A stretch of DNA of 64,000 nucleotides from Rhyacophila brunnea (taxonomy: Eukaryota > Arthropoda > Insecta > Trichoptera > Rhyacophilidae): NCBI GenBank assembly GCA_022495005.1, contig JAGYXB010001050.1, forward strand, positions 1-64,000. Direction: 5' to 3'. The first letter of the stretch is position 1. Every line of letters starts with the position of its first letter. Shown one piece after another: positions 36,585 through 47,562 of the stretch. Below the pieces are notes generated by a model. That model did no database searches and was not told the DNA's origin. It worked only from the letters and a program-made list of their open reading frames with translations. Position numbers and translations under genes: made by a program.

Positions 36585-37690
36585 TAATTTGGACTGTAGA
36601 TAAGAGGAGTCGTTTGCGCATTCTGTATTATGAATTTTGAAGGCAGTTCGATTTTCGAATATCGAACGATTGTACGCGTTGATTGGTAACAAATTCATTA
36701 TTTTTTCTTCTATTGGCAGCCTCAAAAACAAAATGGCGGCTTGCGTCCTTTATTTGAAGCCTTTTGCATTGTTTACATTACCTATGTACGCATTCCTAGA
36801 TATTTTACGTGATTGTTCATATTAAAATAATGGTCAATATATTGCTTTGGGTTACGTATAAGTATAATATAATTACAAGATAAAAAGAACTTTTTATCGT
36901 TTTTAAATTTTCTGTTGAATCATATAAACTTGACAATTCTATGTAAGTATTAATAATTTAGGACAAATAAGGCAATTGTCAACAAATCATTTTTTTGCTA
37001 TTTTGCAACTATAGAAATACAAATATAGAATACTTAAATGTCATTGTGATTTTCATAGTAACGTACGTATAAATTAATAATTTAGTTGCTAGGACCACCC
37101 ACTTAGCAACCAATAATAGTGGATTGGATTACGCATTTCTTCCGAAATAACTTTTCATACAAAACAGAATTAACTGAAAATGAATTCAATTCTACTTAAA
37201 GATGGCTAAAAGTATTAAAAGAATGCATTGGCATCGTGTTCTGATATATATAAACAAATGTCTAGCTAGTCGGGAAGTTAGTTAAAAATCGTTTGCAAGA
37301 TTTGTACTGGATAAACAACCAGCGGAAAAACAAGAATACGAGCTAAGAAAAACGTGGTAAAAAACTAACGATAGCGTATCACTATTCAGATGTCTGTTTT
37401 GGTACCTACGGGAATATGTGAGTCAAATTGAGGTTGAATCTAATTATTTGTCTACTATATAACCTATGAATTTAAGTATTCAAGGCTTGATTTGGCAATA
37501 TCTGTACATGTAATCAAATTAATTGGGTTTATCTGAAATTATAGTGAAATGTCATTCTTAGTAGAAGTGTGAAGTTCTCTTCAAATGAACCTGCAATGCT
37601 ATGTCAGTTATAACTAACTTAATCAATGGATCAGAGGTCCTTTTTTAGCATCGATTTCATACTTTTAGGCTCTATCTTTACAGAAGAATG
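36585..37690 (+). repeat. Dispersed repeat H, copy 2, carrying a family K insertion
   Basis: Colinear with 13985-14640 on both sides of 36868-37372. After the insertion the match resumes near GATGTCTGTTTTGGTAC and continues through CAAATGAACCTGCAATGC to TTTTAGGCTC. Confidence 0.75.
36868..37372 (+). mobile_element. TIR element, family K, copy 3
   Basis: Starts ATAATTACAAGATAAAAAG-like and ends AGAAAAACGTGGTAAAA. Shares CAAAACAGAATTAACTGAAA and TGTCTAGCTAGTCGGGAA with 15262-15716. Absent from repeat H copy 1. Confidence 0.75.
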
Positions 37691-39616
37691 TTTATTTAAA
37701 CATTTGTAGTATATTCAGTTTTATAAATGTGAAATAGAATGCAAATAAATGTTTCTTTTTCTTGCATATATATAACAAAATCAGAATAAGAATCAAAAGT
37801 GAGGCACAGTTAAATTTGATTTTAAGCATAGGTATGTATGATTATGCCACTTTGTACATGATAAATCACGTGTTTTTTCCCCTCCACCACCCGCCACGTT
37901 TCCACACCCGTTATGCAGGCGTTTACGAACGTTGACGTGAACGTTAGGCGCCCTTCAATGTTATGGTGAAAATATCCCAGGTGCAACTTCCCAAGACCTT
38001 GATTGGAATGCAATAGAGTGTGCGTAATTTCTATTTTGATATATTATATTATGGTCAATTCTTGATTAGACAAGATCTTCTCGCTCGCTATAAAATATCG
38101 CAAGAAAGCTGAGAATATTGATTAATCACTACAAGTAGTTAAGATTATCAATTTCTTCTTCTTCTGTTCATGTCCGTGCGAGAGATAAAATAATAATGAA
38201 AAATTTTCCAAACCACGCTTTGACAACCGTGATAATCGCGCCATTTGCTTTAAACATGTCATCAATAGTGCATTTGGATGCAACGAGCGAACAGACCATC
38301 ACCACGCGTTTTGCAGTTTCCTTGATGTCACATTTGCAGTTTGAAGAATTCGGAGTATTCTTCATATTTTTTAACTTTGCTCAACTAAGCCATTAACTTT
38401 TATATAGTAAGCCATTGATTTTTACGAAACCTATTCTCAAAAGTTGTAATATATTATGCATTATGAATCTTTACATATGGACTAAAAGTCACGGGAGGTC
38501 ACTGCATGAGTGATCTGAAAGCAAAATTAAGAAAAATGCATTCGAATAAATTGAATAATATACGACTTTAATACTCACCTTACAATGTCGACAGGCCGAA
38601 TTTTATTCATTCCGTTTATGCATTTTTTTGCAAGGTTGTTACGCCTGCTTGATCAGAATTACAAACATGCGCGGGTATTTTAAGCGATTTAATGTCAATG
38701 CACTGGCAGCCCTGACATAGATCTGTTAAGGCTTTGTGGTAAAAAATAATAACCTGTTGGAAATTATCGTAATATTTTAAATAACGCCTAAATTACAGAA
38801 CTTCATACAATATTAATTTATTTCATTTGTCCGATTATTGTAGCATGTGTTCATATTTTGACTGATCTTTACATACAAAATAATATAGGAACTGTCATGT
38901 TTTTATTAAATACTGTATAAGTGTATACCAGGTTTACGAATATTAGATTCTTGATTATAAAACAATATATACTTTTTAAAAACCCGAGAAAAACAAATAT
39001 TAGAAAAATCCAAGAAAAAGTTGGATCTAGTGTGTCTCGAACTCATTTTATTCACTTATGAGTACTCTCGTCTTAAAGATGATTCATGCGAAATATTAAC
39101 TAAGTTTTTACTAATGTAACGTGAAATTCCGGAGGCAATATACTTTGTGATCAATTAAGGTAAACGACATTACTAAGTTCATCAAAACAGACGTTCCGGC
39201 GCAAGCCAAACTTTATTTTTAACGCTGTTGTACTTATTATTTGTTATTAATGTTATTATACAAATTATTATTTTGTTATTCACTCGTTTGAACCGTTTTC
39301 TAGGATTATTCTAATATGCTATACGTTTTTGTAGTTTTTATTCTTTTAATATAACGATATAAACGCAAATTTTTAGTATGCAACCTTATTGGAATATAGG
39401 TCGAAGTCATTTTTCAATCATCAAAATATACTATGTACTTATAACGTGTGCTGCAATATTTAATTGGATATATTGTTTTAGTAGTGCGGTAAACACACAT
39501 ACGTGAATTTTGTAGTATAACACCTTTAATGCAGGATAATGCAGGGTTAATTTTTTAATTACAATCAATATACCTATCATATTGATCCATATTAAATTTG
39601 TGTGAGCATAATTTTA
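37691..39616. other. Spacer without supported genes
   Basis: Two overlapping opposite frames at 38168-38396 are open, but neither has recognisable motifs, splice sites or composition that would favour it. Nothing else recognised. Confidence 0.35.
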
Positions 39617-39868
39617 AGCCAGGTGACTATGAGAGTAGGCCTACGCGTTAGCTTATAATGTCGCAGATCCCAGGTTCGAATCATGGCTCTGGCAAGTACA
39701 CATATTGTTTTTCAATTTCTGCTTGAAATCAGAGTATGGACCTAATAGGTTGAGCAAGTGGTTAACACCCATTTCTCGTAAAAACAAAAAAATGTTAATA
39801 TAAACCTCCACTTCGTAGAGGCCCATATGATCCTATTAGGATCGGACATAGTCAAAAGAAAAAAGAAT
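39617..39868 (+). mobile_element. SINE family S1, full length
   Basis: tRNA-like head with B box GGTTCGAATCATGGC, body TATGGACCTAATAGGTTGAG, conserved CCATTTCTCGTAAAAAC, and 3' part GGCCCATATGATCCTATTAG with the internal palindrome CGATCCTAATAGGATCG-like. Matches the - strand copy at 51.7 kb end to end. Confidence 0.85.
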
Positions 39869-40274
39869 GACTTTGAGATGAGAGTATGAATATACTAGTT
39901 TACTAGGGAGTTTTAATTGATCAGATGTGTATCCAAGTACTAATAAATGTTCGCTTACCACTAGTAGGCCTTGGTGGTCTATAAAGGTGTTTTATGGTGG
40001 GGGTATTCTAGCAGTTGGGTTAATTGTCACAATCGAATATTGCTGCACCTGTGCGACCACTGAATTGAAATTTAATGTTCATTATCTTTAGTTATGTTGC
40101 AATATTTTGCGACTGCGTGTGGTAAATTTAGTTTTAATAACAAACACCTTAGTTTCAAATCCAGATTGTCAAGTTCAAATATATTTATTGTACATATTAT
40201 AATGAACATGACAAATTATAAATTGAAAACTGTCCACGATTTTCATAAATTACATGGCATTGGTAATTAAAAAT

Positions 40275-40492
40275 GCTATGTTTTTGTTGTTCGCTGATGA
40301 CTTGAAATAAAATTCATCTGGGAAGTTGTTACCTTGGACGATTGTCGTCAACTCCAATTTGATACTATATTAGATTGGGGCAGGCGTAACAAACTGAACT
40401 TTAATATTGATAAATGCAATATTTTAACGTTTACTAAAGTCTCACGAGCATTGTTTTTCCAATATTCGATGCATGGCAGAGTTCTAGCATAA
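40275..40492 (+). mobile_element. Reverse transcriptase fragment with FADD motif
   Basis: Reads AMFLLFADDLK, with the catalytic FADD at 40290-40301. After a stop and frameshift it continues CRQLQFDTILDWGRRNKLNF, then NIDKCNILTF, the palm region following the catalytic box in Jockey-type LINEs (L..WC..N.L..N..KC....F). The rest of the polyprotein is missing. The A/T-rich sequence before it (40168-40260) resembles the 3' UTR of the LINE at 33.4 kb. Confidence 0.85.
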
Positions 40493-40789
40493 CGCCTGAA
40501 CGGCTTTTAATATACGAATAATATACACGTCTTTAAGTGGATTTTTTTTACAATCGGCTTCAATAATAGTATTTCATTAACAGTGGCTGGTACCTACTTT
40601 TGTCGAGCTTTTGTATCCGGTAAATTTACGCCGGGTTCGGGCCGCTACCGAATTGGTGAGCCTTTCTTATAGCCACTTTAGCCTTATGATAAATCCAGTG
40701 CTGAACGTGTAATTGATGCTTTTGGGATGTCATGTTTTACTTAAGGGTTTTTAAGAGTTCTGCTGTTCTTTGGATACACAGCCAGAAGA

Positions 40790-40990
40790 GAAAATAATAA
40801 TTTGCGACCAAGAATTTATACCCCTCTCGATACTCTGCTTCTCTCAGGGCAGAGTGAAGATTGCCACCGGTAAGCCTCTTCACTTGGTCGCTCCAGCGCA
40901 CCGATGCTTTTCCTCTGCTTCGCCTTCCCTAGAAGCCACCTTACCCAAAACCACCAGTCTCTCCAGGTTATTCGGTCCGCGCTGAACACC
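40790..40990 (-). mobile_element. LINE 3' end remnant
   Basis: On the - strand: KASVRWSDQVKRLTGGNL, then HSALREAEYREGYKFL. It corresponds to the RW-DQVK-LTG module that also ends the LINE at 47.6 kb (GDQVKELTGSSIHSALREA). Confidence 0.75.
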
Positions 40991-41970
40991 ATGTCGAAAA
41001 TCGTTCCTTTATCCGGAGTATCTGGATTATTGACTGGTTCATCCTGTCAACGTGAAAATAGCTTTACTTAGATAGTTCGGCAGTTTTGTATAAGATTTTT
41101 TTATTAAGCTCAAATTTTAATTAAATCGTGTAAATCGTGAGGTCGCCATTGAATGTGCTTGACCTGTTCGACACATTTTTTAAGGTTTCTTACTAACAAA
41201 AAATCGAGAGGTTTTTTCTTTTGCTGTTTTTTAACCGGATTTTTTTTAAACTTCGTTTCCGGTTGCTATCTTTTTTCATTTCAACTTCTTTTGATATTTT
41301 TGCCTAATAACAAATCTCGAGATTCATCTTTTCTGATTAGTTTTCGAGAATTATTGAGACGAGATTTCTCGGTCACAACCTTCAATTTTATTCTACTATG
41401 TACATTGCAAATAAAAATAAAAGTGTCTTTAAACAATATCTTCGACTCCGATATTAACTGGGTACCTCTTTGCGTTCGGCCAATTAATAGCAGATGCAGT
41501 TATAATTTGTAACGCCGTTAAGTGGATAATTGAGAAATCATTTAATATCATAATGTAGTGTTATCTTTTTAGCATCTCGTAATCACGTGGGTACCACTTT
41601 CTTAAGACCATAAAGATAAATAAATTATTCATTTTATGATACAAAGTTAAGAAATTTTTGGGTCTGACAAAATGATAAGATAAAATTACACCGTCACTTG
41701 ATAGTTAAAAATAATATAATAGTAAATTTATGATGAATGAATGTGAAAGTTTCTGTAACTGGACAAATTTATTTATATCTACTTATTTTCTGACTTCATT
41801 CCGCACTCGTATATAACAGACTGGGCTATTGTCACGTTGCAAATATACCTAATCCAAAAATAGGTATAAGGATTATCTAAACTTTCTAAACAATAAAGGC
41901 AAGAGATTGATTTTTTCTTTTGCACAAAGTGCTACGCTAGCGGCAGAAGAGAGGCTTTTGTTTCCTTTTA
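40991..41970. other. AT-rich spacer
   Basis: An open frame at 41153-41512 is low-complexity, phenylalanine-rich translation of T-rich DNA and is not supported as a gene. Confidence 0.4.
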
Positions 41971-42433
41971 CAGTGTTTCCCAAAGTGTGGTACGCGTACC
42001 CCCTGGGGTACGGGAAGAGTTTGGTGGGGATACGCACTGCATCGGTCTTTGGCTGCGCCTGGTGCAACAAGCATTGATACGACATCAATACAACATCCAT
42101 GCTAGAAGGTTTATCGCATGCGGAAGAAGAGCAATTGTTGGAATTAACTTCAGACGGATTCTTGAAAAATAAATATAAGGAGTGTACTTTAACATCATTC
42201 TGGTTGCAAATGCAACATTTATATCCAGTTTTAACAGAGAAAGTCCAGAAATACATCTTGCCTTTTCCAACTTCATATCTATGTTAAGTTGCTTTTTCAG
42301 CATTTGTAGACATTAAATAAAAAAAAGGAACAGGCTTTTGGATGTGGAACCGCATCTCAGAATAAAATTCACAACCAGGGAACCTAATTATGTTGATCTG
42401 TCTCAACATAAGCAATTTCATTCTTCTCATTGA
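41971..42433 (+). pseudogene. hAT transposase C-terminus (ZBED-like) behind an hAT terminus
   Basis: 41971 begins CAGTGTTTCCCAAAGTGTGG, a classic hAT terminal repeat. From 42099 the reading frame gives LSHAEEEQLLELTSDGFL, FWLQMQHLYPVLTEKVQKYI and LPFPTSYLC, then a stop in place of the usual Glu, then VAFSAFVDIK, a second stop, a frameshift in a poly-A run at about 42318-42326, and RNRLLDVEPHLRI ... QHKQFHSSH. This is the dimerisation tail of ZBED/FAM200-type hAT transposases. The element looks internally deleted between its left end and the last third of the gene. No matching right terminus was found. Confidence 0.85.
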
Positions 42434-43790
42434 TACTGAATGTTATTTTTATAATATAACTTTTATTTATTTTATTATGAATGAATTTTATTTTTCGTTT
42501 ATTATTTTTTATGTAGATACATAGGTACAAAAAAAGAAAAAAATATATTTTGATTGTTATTAGATCACTTTCACCATGAATGACTTCACTCATGGATAGA
42601 TCTCTTTGTTAATCAGTTTATCTTGACGGATGCCTACGGAGGGCATCCAACTAAATTCAGCTTAATAATATGTGGCCTCTTTTTAAATTTTAAATATAAT
42701 CAGTTTATATAAAATGACGAAGGAGGTACATATAAATAACTATGTATCTTTAATAGATTTTGTATAAATAAACTGTATTTGCGAACCAAGATCATAAGTC
42801 TCAATTATTTAAAATACGACTTTCTCTTTTTTATTGATTTTCATTAGTTTTATATGTATTATTTATTGTATAATAAATGTTTGTTAACTACTTAAATTAG
42901 GTAGGCACAGTGTTTTCTTTGACATCTATCTGCGTTATACTTGGCGCCCTAATAATAGTAAATAATTATATACTTACAATACTCACATATTTAATAACTT
43001 TTATATTTCTATTGTTATCCATTTATCTATGCGGGATGGGGCATATGGACGTGTTTCATAGACATCGAATATAGAAGAATGATTTTCCACCATGCTGTCT
43101 TCAAATAAACCAATTTGTTTGAAAAAAATGGTCACTACAAAAGTATGAGACAACCATTTCTTAATCATTTTTCAATTGGAGATCTAACTTATTTTTTCAT
43201 TGTGAAGTGTGAGGACGAGCGCTTCACCGATCTAACTATTAATCCAAATAGCTTAATTGGTAAAGTGCTAGATGTGGGTTCAAATCTAAGTATTTTCAAG
43301 TATTTACCCGGATTTAAAAAATATATATTTATATTTATAATTGATGGATTTGCCACTCCAAATTTCGTGCAAATATTTATTTGTATTTTATCGGCACGTG
43401 AATTGGCAATGATTGGCTATCTCTGTTATATAAAATTATATCACTGTAACGACGTACTTGTAGCTATGTATGGAATAAATGTTTGTATAGAAAAAGCAAC
43501 ACACTTCCCTAATACAAAAAAATGTCTTACTTTTAGCTTTCTTGGCAGCGAATAATTAGAAAGTATATTACATACAATTAGCCAACTATTTATACAACGA
43601 TTAATAATTCGCAAACTCCATTCAAGCAGATTCATCATTATTTGTTAGAAGTACAACGGTTAAAATGACGGTAATCAATATACTAACTATTAATAAACTA
43701 CCCATTTTTTATTCAACGAATAATTCACGAGATTTAAGAAAGTAACTAACTTTTTATTGAACACACATATTTTGGAAACACAAAAATATG
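42434..43790. other. AT-rich spacer with one unexplained open frame
   Basis: 43115-43555 (+) is open for 146 codons starting MFEKNGHYKSMRQPF. No domain recognised, no clear splice sites or poly(A) signal linked to it. It may be chance or part of an unrecognised mobile element. Confidence 0.2.
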
Positions 43791-44173
43791 TAGCGCCCAC
43801 GTGTACTGACCACTATGCTATGGGTATCTTATCTAATTGCGACGAATGTTAACTAATGGTTCTTACAATACCCTCTGAAGCGTTTTCTAAATTGCGTTAC
43901 CAATTATTGGCAATCTGCCTTTGTATTTTAAATCAGAGTAGGTATTAAATTACCTTAATTACTAACTGACGTCACGGATCATTAAACGATTTTTTGTTGT
44001 AACGTACTTGAACTTATTAATTATTACTTATTAATAATTTTAATTGTCTTTTTTTTTATTCAACGAACTAAAGCGCTTCAGAGAGTATTGTAAGAACTAT
44101 TTTTGTTAAAATTTGTCGCAATTAGATATTATGATACCTATGGCATATCATAGTGGTCAGTACAAGTGGGCGC
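43791..44173. mobile_element. Fold-back element with about 95-bp arms
   Basis: Left arm 43791-43882 (TAGCGCCCACGTGTACTGAC ... CCCTCTGAAGCG) and right arm 44074-44173 (CGCTTCAGAGAGTATTG ... GTACAAGTGGGCGCG) are inverted copies with small indels; spacer about 190 bp. Target duplication not identified. It lies beside the LINE endonuclease remnant. Confidence 0.75.
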
Positions 44174-44204
44174 GATTCCCACTTTCAGCTTTACCATTTT
44201 TAGA

Positions 44205-44870
44205 TTATCTGATGTTCTTCACGTTCATCAGACAGTTTAAAAAAATATTATATTCATTCCAACTGATTCGTTGGTACCTAATTATAGTAGTATTCGTAGG
44301 TAGATTCTTGTCTAGTGTGATTTGACCATCTCTCAAGATTTCAAGTCTTTCAAGATTTGTGGTGAGGTTCCTCTCAATTCCTAACGTTTCCTTTATCTTT
44401 TTGTGCATATTAAAGGAATCGTATTTTCGTTTCGAGATTTTCAGTTTGTTGCATTGGTTTGATCCGTTCTTCTTTAGCTGTACATTTTTTTTCTTTAGAT
44501 AGTGGTATAAATTCTAATGTACTGAGTTTCTTTTGTATTTATCCATTAAAGATCATCAGTAATCCATTTTTTGCTTTTAGCTGTTCTTTAATATGCCAAT
44601 TGATTATAAACCCGATATCTCAACAGCTTATGTACTTCTTTGATACTATTCCACTTGACAGTTAGGTCAGACGATGTAATGACTACAGTTTTTTTTTTCC
44701 ATTTTCCATTTCTGTATTTAATACAATGGAATCTTTCAGTTGGTTAACGTCAACACGTTGAGTTGAGCGTCGTTCTATCAGTAACCTTTTTAATCTAATT
44801 TTTACTGTAGTTACAACCGGATTGCGATCAGATGAGATGTCGATTCCTGGAAAAGTTTTAGTAAATATTA
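44205..44870 (-). mobile_element. LINE endonuclease domain remnant
   Basis: On the - strand 44870-44690 reads PGIDISSDRNPVVTTVKIRL with the SDHNPV-type endonuclease signature (His replaced by Arg), followed by RRSTQRVDVNQLKD. Further on are broken pieces of the linker before the reverse transcriptase (VEWNSIKEVHKLL, KKWITDDL, MHKKIKETLGIERN). Several stops and frameshifts. No reverse transcriptase core follows; the fold-back element begins instead. Confidence 0.7.
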
Positions 44871-44879
44871 CGCTATTTT

Positions 44880-45500
44880 CGTAATGTTTACGAATAAATA
44901 AATATCCCTAGTCAATTTGATTTCGTACAATGTCATTGCTACAATAGGTCCATGGCTAGTAAATGATAATAACTAATAAGATAATGATATGTCAATTTAT
45001 GATTACAATCATTATAAATACGAGATATTCATTTATAAAGTATATTGCACAATAAAATATTCATATGAATCATATGAGACAATGAATTTGTTTATTTTCA
45101 AGGTGCCGATGTTTGATAATGACAATATCGCCTAAATTTGTAATTGTCATCTTCGTAGGTATTAATGATGTATTTCAGATGCACCCCCGTCCCTATTAGT
45201 AAAATACAAATATATTTTCAATAAATATCGTGATTTTGCATTGATTGTTTAATAACAATTCAGCAAGTAAATTTATGTAAGTATGTACTTAATAATATTT
45301 ATATAAAATAATAGATATATTATATAAAATATCTGGTTATGTTTTGGGACAAATTTTGCATGTTCAATAAAATAATGTTACATTTTTAAATCATGTGAAT
45401 GATTATTCGTTGAATAAAAAAAAACTTTATTAAACTATTACTCTAACTACGCTGTGACTTAAATTTGGAGAAATTCTGACGTTAGTTAGTAATTAATGTT
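44880..45500. other. AT-rich spacer
   Basis: Nothing recognised. Confidence 0.4.
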
Positions 45501-45548
45501 AAACACCTTGATGAACACAATATATTTATGTGATAGTCCGGGTGTTTG

Positions 45549-45942
45549 CGTATCCGGAAATTTGTACGTAAACAGTTCACCGCAGGACACTTATTCGTGC
45601 GCCGCAGTACGTGAAACATTAGTTCGTGTAACATGTAATCAAATGACGAGTTCTTCGTTGAACATTTCACCGTGGAGTATATTTGTACGTATGCTACAAC
45701 ATGTGGCGAATTTTATGAGATGTCTTTACTAGGTTAGGTTAGGTTAGGTTTAATCTAATTGGAACAGTACTATTTGCAAACTATCGCCGCATTTTGTATG
45801 ATACGTACAAATGTGTTCCACGGTGAAGTGTTCAGCGAAGAACTCGTCATTTGATAAAATATTATACGAACTCATGTTTCACGTACTGCGGCGCACGAAT
45901 AAGTGTCCCACGATGAACTGTATACGTACAACTTACATGTAA
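45549..45942. mobile_element. Fold-back element with 130-bp arms and TTAGG-type loop
   Basis: Arms 45562-45691 and 45801-45931 are inverted copies (for example GACACTTATTCGTGCGCCGC and its complement; ACGAGTTCTTCG and its complement). The insertion lies inside an S2 SINE and is bounded by an exact 11-base direct repeat CCGGGTGTTTG (45538-45548 and 45943-45953). Long inverted ends and a 9-11 bp duplication fit a Mutator-like non-autonomous element, but superfamily is inferred. The loop carries four TTAGG units. Confidence 0.8.
45730..45751. repeat. Interstitial (TTAGG)4-type run
   Basis: Four tandem TAGGT units (circular permutation of the insect telomere repeat TTAGG) in the loop of the fold-back element. 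Confidence 0.85.
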
Positions 45943-46011
45943 CCGGGTGTTTGTGATTGTTCAAACTACTAACATACCACCTTGTACGAAAAATCAAGGG
46001 CATGTTAATAA

Positions 46012-46999
46012 AAAAAACTTCAATATGTAAAAACTACAAGTTAATGTCGTCGTGATATAGGACGCACATGGCTCAATTATTGGTAAAACAGATTGATGCG
46101 AATCCAGTGTAAGTGTTGACGTCGTATTTGTTCTAATATGCATAGGTATATTGAAGGCGTTTTGAAATTATGTACGTTCAATACAAGTACATAGTTCCAT
46201 TCAAAAATCTTGTATCGTTGAATAAATAAATATAGTTTATATATTATTCAATATTGTATTCTCTTTCTAAAGTTATGGAAATTCCATTGCAAAACAATAA
46301 AGTTGTAACTCCCTTCTTCGTCGTAATGTGTTCCTAATCCATAAGTAGGTATTATCACTATTATCAGTAAAAGAAGGGAATTGAAAGAAAATTTTCAAAA
46401 GTCGGCATATATGACAGACCCAAATGTGCACTGTTTTTGGTTACCCATCGCTTATCTCCGTATGAAAGGCACTTCTTGCTACCACTTCTTACCATAATAT
46501 GAATTTATTTGTATATCTATTTTTTTCTATATGTAGGTACCTACCATTTAAAACTTATTCCTAATCATTGAAAAATTTGCAGCACACAGTTTCCGAACCG
46601 GTATCAAAATGAAACATGTTCTGTTGGCAATCTCACACGTGATTTATAATTCGAATATCATTGAAAATCTGCCAAATTATAGATTTTTTACTTAGAAGCC
46701 AGTTTTCATTTAGTTTAAAACTATTTTAATGAATTAAGAAATCTAATCAATCAATCAAGTGTCGACAAGAAGATTAAGTACGATTGTGTCAAAAACATAA
46801 ATAAAGTTGTTTATTTGTTTTTAAGTCAGTTCAGTCAATATCTATAGTTAATTAGTAAATATTATCAGGAATCAGAATGCCTAATTCAGAGATAACATTT
46901 TACGTAAGTATTTAAAATAGTTACCTAGTTTAATATGTACAAAGTTCGGCTCTGTTACCGTATCGCATTGGTTATAAGATGCAACCTTGTCATTTGATC
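46012..46999. other. Spacer with a weak alternative first-exon candidate
   Basis: 46831-46903 has the initiator-like TTCAGTC and ends in a donor (TACGTAAGTA, GT at 46904). If joined to 49234, its internal ATG would be out of frame with the transporter, which argues against it. Confidence 0.2.
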
Positions 47000-47075
47000 A
47001 TCAGTATTATCAGCCATGGTCAATCCACTTCTGGATGAAAGCTTCCAATATCTCTTTTCACTATTCTAGGTCGCT
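47000..47075 (-). mobile_element. RTE LINE 3' end scrap
   Basis: ATCATCAGTATTATCAGCC then GGTCAATCCACTTCTGGATG matches, inverted, the 3' end of the RTE at 24.4 kb and the marker of satellite A. A similar scrap lies at 54915-55000. Confidence 0.65.
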
Positions 47076-47562
47076 AGTTATACAATGAGTTTTAAGGCGT
47101 CCCTGTAGTCATTATCCATTGACTTATTTTGTGAATTTTTGATAGGTATATATTTAAATACAATTAAAAAATACACAATCGTCATAAAAATCATAAAATC
47201 TGTATTACCGTGTTGTTACTCAATAACAATAAAAATCTTTACCTATCATATTATCTCTGTAATATCAAAAATCTTTTGCAGGTTATGTTTCAAATTTCCC
47301 CAAATTACAGTTCGACTCATGATCGTTAATCTCTGAATTTTCCCATGAAACAGCGTTTTTGACAGCGATTGTAAGACGGACCTCGAACTCAGAGACACCA
47401 AAGTAAACAAAAACATTATATTATACTACGTATTGTAATAGATCCAATACATTGATTGCATTATCTCAATATGAAGAGTGTCTTTTATGACATGATTAAC
47501 GACAGATAAAAAGTGATCAAATCCCGGAGCTAGAACTAGAAAATTAAATTACTTAAGTAGAT

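Larger units (their letters stand above)
45505..46011 (+). mobile_element. SINE family S2, split by a fold-back element
   Basis: Left part 45505-45548 matches the S2 body (ACACAATATATTTATGTGAT, then CCGGGTGTTTG). Right part 45943-46011 repeats CCGGGTGTTTG and continues TGATTGTTCAAACTACTAAC and CACCTTGTACGAAAAATC. The tRNA-like head is missing. Confidence 0.8.

Noticed and set aside
38168..38396. Two overlapping open frames on opposite strands
   Set aside because: Neither has a recognised motif or supporting signals; one at least must be chance.
41153..41512. 119-codon open frame rich in Phe, Leu and Ser
   Set aside because: Low-complexity translation of T-rich DNA, no domain and no splice or poly(A) context.
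46831..46903. Alternative non-coding first exon of the transporter
   Set aside because: Good donor and initiator, but its ATG would open an out-of-frame peptide overlapping the true start. Kept only as the weaker alternative to 10671-10968.
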